Shown here piece by piece: positions 60,975 to 64,000 of a DNA stretch of 64,000 bases. Numbering within the stretch: position 1 is the stretch's first letter; the number at the start of each line of letters is the position of its first letter. The stretch is from Desmodesmus armatus (lineage: Eukaryota; Chlorophyta; Chlorophyceae; Sphaeropleales; Scenedesmaceae). The translations under genes were made by a program, and so were the position numbers. The DNA lies in assembly GCA_007449985.2 (NCBI GenBank), contig VIIQ02000025.1, forward strand, positions 372,001-436,000, in the 5' to 3' direction. The notes beneath the pieces are model-generated. The model saw only the letters and a program-made list of their open reading frames with translations. It was not told the DNA's origin and ran no database searches.

Positions 60975-63900
60975 TCATAGAGGCGGCAGCTTTTGAGGGA
61001 ACTCGACACGTGCCCAGCCCCGCTCATACTCGCACCAATGGCTCCAGCCCAACTTCTTGAGCAGGGTCTGCTTCAGCAGCAGTGCCTCTGCTGCTGCAGG
61101 GCCTGCCACCTCATCTGAGGGGGCAATCAGCTTGTCAACAGCCTTCAGGGCAGCAGCGTACCTGCAGCAGGACACAGACACAGACAATGCACGACAGGTG
61201 AGGATTGGGGGGGGGGGGCTGTGTGTGTGTGTGTGTGTGGGGGGGGGGGAGCGCAGTGTGGTGCAGGGGTGATGGTGGTGGGAGGGGGGGGGGAGTTGGT
61301 CATCACCATGGCCGTGGGGTGGCATGCATGCTCTACTTGAAGCAGACGTAGAGGTGCACGTGACATGCAGCGCAACAACACCTGGTCTAGCTGTGCATAC
61401 AAACGGCGCCTCCATGAAGGTCGGGAGTGGACGCACGCATGCCTTTAGCCCAGGAGGCATCACGGACCACACCACAACCAAGGCGATGCACCACCTCGCC
61501 TGTCCCCGCACCTGCATGCGCTGGCCTCCACGCGTGCATGCAGCAGCAGGTATTCCTTATCCGCTGCTGTGTCCACCCACTGACGCAGCGCTGCAGCGGT
61601 GTCAGACACACCAGCAGCCAGGCTGGCATCTTCAGGGGACGCCTGCAGGCGACACAGTGGACAGATAGGCACGGTAAGATGTCACCAGCACAGTGTGCAG
61701 AAAGGCAAAGCAGCATGGTTCAAAGCGGATAATCTGTTGCATACTACCAAAGGGAGCAGTGCTTGACATGGCAGCCAGCCTTGACTTTGTGTGAGGGCAG
61801 AAAAGCAGGTCGAAAGTGTGGGTGCTGTGTGTGCACAGCAGCTGCATCTCCTTGTGACTGACTATGTAAAATGCGCAGCACCAGCAGTGCAAGCCTGCTG
61901 ACTGCTATACAAGTGCAGACAACAACAAACCCTACCATCTGATCAACAGTGCAAGCCTGATTACTGCGCAAGTCCAGACAAACACAAGACTTGCCCTGCT
62001 CTACGCACCTCTGCTAGGTCCAGCTGCGCCTTGAGTTTTACCCTCAGTGCCTCCAGCAGTGCCGCCTTCTCCTTGTCCTTCTCCCCCTTGGTCTCCTTGT
62101 AGGCCTGCGCAGCACTGCTGCCGCCATTGCTGCCACCAGAGCCGCCATTGCTGCCACTGCTACCGCCGCTGTCTGCGTCGTCTGCTGGTGCGCGCATCGC
62201 CAGGAAGGCCGCCAGCTCTGTTGCGTTGATGGCTGCGATCACGTCATCGGCCGCTGTGATGACAGCAGGTAGCTTGGCGACGCGGTCGTCACCCTTAGCA
62301 GCAGTGTCAGCCCTGCAACAGCCACCACAGCAGCATGTCATTCCAAGACGTTGTCATAGTAAAGTAGCCTGCAGTGCGGCACAGCAATTGCAAGACAAAT
62401 TCCCATTGTCCCCATGACCAGCGAGCCAGCAGCTCGCGAAAATGACAACCTGGTTGTGGAGGCGTATCTTTTACGAAGGCCTAAGCACTAGCAAGAGCAG
62501 TGCCGGCCGAAGGGCTTTGCATCAGCCCCAGGTGAAACCACATGCAGAGAGTCTCACAGCCTACGGCTGCTGAAGGGTGCCACCATCAATGCAAGAAACC
62601 CCTACTCCTGCACCCCTACTCCTCCCCTCCACCCACCTGCGCATGACCTCCAGCAGCAGGGGCAGGTATGTTGGTGCTTCAGCCTTCAGCTCTGCCAGCA
62701 GCTGCTCAGCCAGTGCTGCATCATCAGCCACATCAGGCTTGAGGTCCTTCAGCAGACCCAGCTTGGCATCACGCAGAGCCTCAGACAGCTGCAGCAGCAA
62801 CACGCCAACACCAGCAAAGGTGCATGAGTCAGCAGGCACACAGCTGTGTTACTCGGTGCTGAGGTGGTGCTGGGTAAGGCACCGTCTTGAACCTTGTTAG
62901 CAACTGTAAACCTGTACAAGCACTGCACACTGCCTGGTTTTTGGCAAGATCGGCGAAGTCAGCAGTATCTTGAGGCCACAGGCCTCTAGGCCACAGGCCC
63001 ACAGCACACAAGCCCGTGGGCTTACCCGCTGCTCTGCTGTCTTGGGCTTGCTGGCAGCTCCCCCCTTTGCTTCGTCCTGCTTGGGTGCCGCTGGCAGGGG
63101 CATGAAGCTGAAGGGGGTGGAGGCGGGGGCGGCACCCGAGCCACGCCTCAACTGACCCAGGGTCAGGGTGCCTGACAGCACGCGCCCTGCAACACAGGAG
63201 AGACAAAGGTGGGCAGCCGCTGGCTGCTGTCAGCAAGTGTGTGAGCCATGTATGGTTTGGGGTGCAAGCATGACATAAGCACTGCAGCCGTGGATGTGAT
63301 GCAGCAGACAACATCAGGCCTGGAGCGATAGCATCTCAGTCAGCAGCCTGCTGAACGTGTATGCTGCTCATACCTGCAGCATCCTTGGGCAGCTTGTCCT
63401 CAGGGGGCGCACCCAGCCACAGTGCACACCTGCAGCAGCACAGCAGCACTGATCAGTTCATGAATACATGAATGCCCCCGAGGTTGTTGCAGAAATGAAT
63501 TTTTGTGCACGCCTCAACCTTGGACTGCAGCACTGGACAATTTGGGTGCATGCCGAGCTTCCAGCATTGTCACCAGGACTGTTGACAGCCCCAGTGTATG
63601 CTGTCCCTTTCGTCAACTCTCCAGCCTTGCATGTGCAGGAAAATCACACAGCTGTGCCGCAGTTGTGGTTCATGCTTGTGCCGCTGTGCCCTCCCTGACA
63701 GACGCACCTGTCCCCGCCCGCGAGGAAGCTCTCTCCTGCAGCAGTGCCGCTGGTGACTGCTGCTGCCTGGCTGCCGTACACGGGGACACTCACTGAGCTG
63801 TCCAACTTGCGGCTCAGCACCTAAAGGGGGAGGTGGGCATGAACAGGTGGTGTGGTGATGATCTTACAGCACCGGAGGTTGTGCGAAGCTGCAATCTTGG

Positions 63901-64000
63901 GAAAGGAGCCGCTTGTAAGTGTCTGATTCGTGCAGGCCACCACTAGGAGTACCACTAGCGGCCAGCACAATGTCTGTCAGCACTGCCATGCAGCCTGGCA
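60975..64000 (-). CDS. TPP2: Tripeptidyl peptidase II, C-terminal part (5' part outside window)
   Basis: Giant cytosolic serine exopeptidase that trims tripeptides from proteasome products. Only the C-terminal region is inside the window; the subtilisin catalytic domain lies beyond base 64000. Exons placed on the minus strand: 63820-63708, 63429-63374, 63186-63026, 62788-62637, 62312-62009, 61642-61512, 61161-60975. Family landmarks: LGAPPEDKLPKDAA before a beta-rich segment (VLSGTLTLGQLRRG), the helical EALRDAKLGLLKDLKPD and LPLLLEVMRR, then LPAVITAADDVIAAINATEL with AFLAMRAP, and the terminal LGWSHWCEYERGWARVEFP, matching the plant TPPII end. A Ser/Gly/Asn-rich insert lies near 62140. The exon at the window edge (beyond 63880) could not be placed. 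Confidence 0.88.
61206..61292. repeat. G-tracts and (GT)n in a TPPII intron
   Basis: Runs of 9-11 G flank a (GT)n stretch of about nine units. On the coding strand this is C-rich/(AC)n and lies in intron 61511-61162. Confidence 0.8.

Overview
This is a nuclear DNA window from a eukaryote, almost certainly a chlorophyte green alga. The genes are densely split by short introns with GT...AG borders. Most coding ends are followed within a few hundred bases by TGTAA, the usual chlorophyte poly(A) signal. Coding stretches carry Ala/Gln/Ser runs from GCN/CAG/AGC repeats, and the families present are plant-like: PYRR with a NADAR tail, a Trx-Grx-Grx protein of GRXS17 type, plant-type PEPC and tripeptidyl peptidase II. 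The overall look suggests a Scenedesmaceae-like or volvocalean relative, but I cannot fix the genus.

Layout. 1-11917 (+): phosphoenolpyruvate carboxylase, 23 visible exons, 5' end outside the window. 14354-16590 (+): UMP-CMP kinase. 16950-23041 (+): beta carbonic anhydrase whose 4-kb intron holds an unrecognised gene on the opposite strand (20328-21721). 24112-28234 (-): large MYND zinc-finger protein. 28930-33812 (-): riboflavin-pathway reductase PYRR with a C-terminal NADAR domain. 34984-41250 (+): SR-type protein joining a filamin repeat, an RRM and an RS tail. 42514-44851 and 51420-53733 (+): two related F-box/leucine-rich-repeat genes. Between them lie a small coiled-coil protein (45735-47070, +) and a monothiol glutaredoxin of GRXS17 type (47917-50919, -). 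54780-59374 (+): secreted pectate-lyase-like beta-helix protein. 60975-64000 (-): 3' part of tripeptidyl peptidase II. PYRR and the SR gene, and the glutaredoxin and the second F-box gene, are divergent pairs with shared upstream regions. The genes do not form one pathway; they are ordinary metabolic, RNA-processing and regulatory genes.

What stands out. (1) In the PEPC gene about ten of 23 exons have extra, partly decayed copies of an exon edge together with its splice site (or, for the last exon, its stop codon) in the adjoining non-coding DNA: donor-side copies downstream, acceptor-side copies upstream. (2) Three long near-perfect hairpins sit inside introns of three different genes (5183-5326, 31821-31951, 38360-38475). 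(3) Single-base frame breaks recur in otherwise well-conserved exons of several genes, usually in homopolymers, which looks more like uncorrected sequence than gene death. (4) The SR gene has an unusual filamin-RRM-RS architecture. Exon coordinates below were placed by eye from GT/AG borders, reading-phase agreement and family motifs; they were not checked against transcripts.
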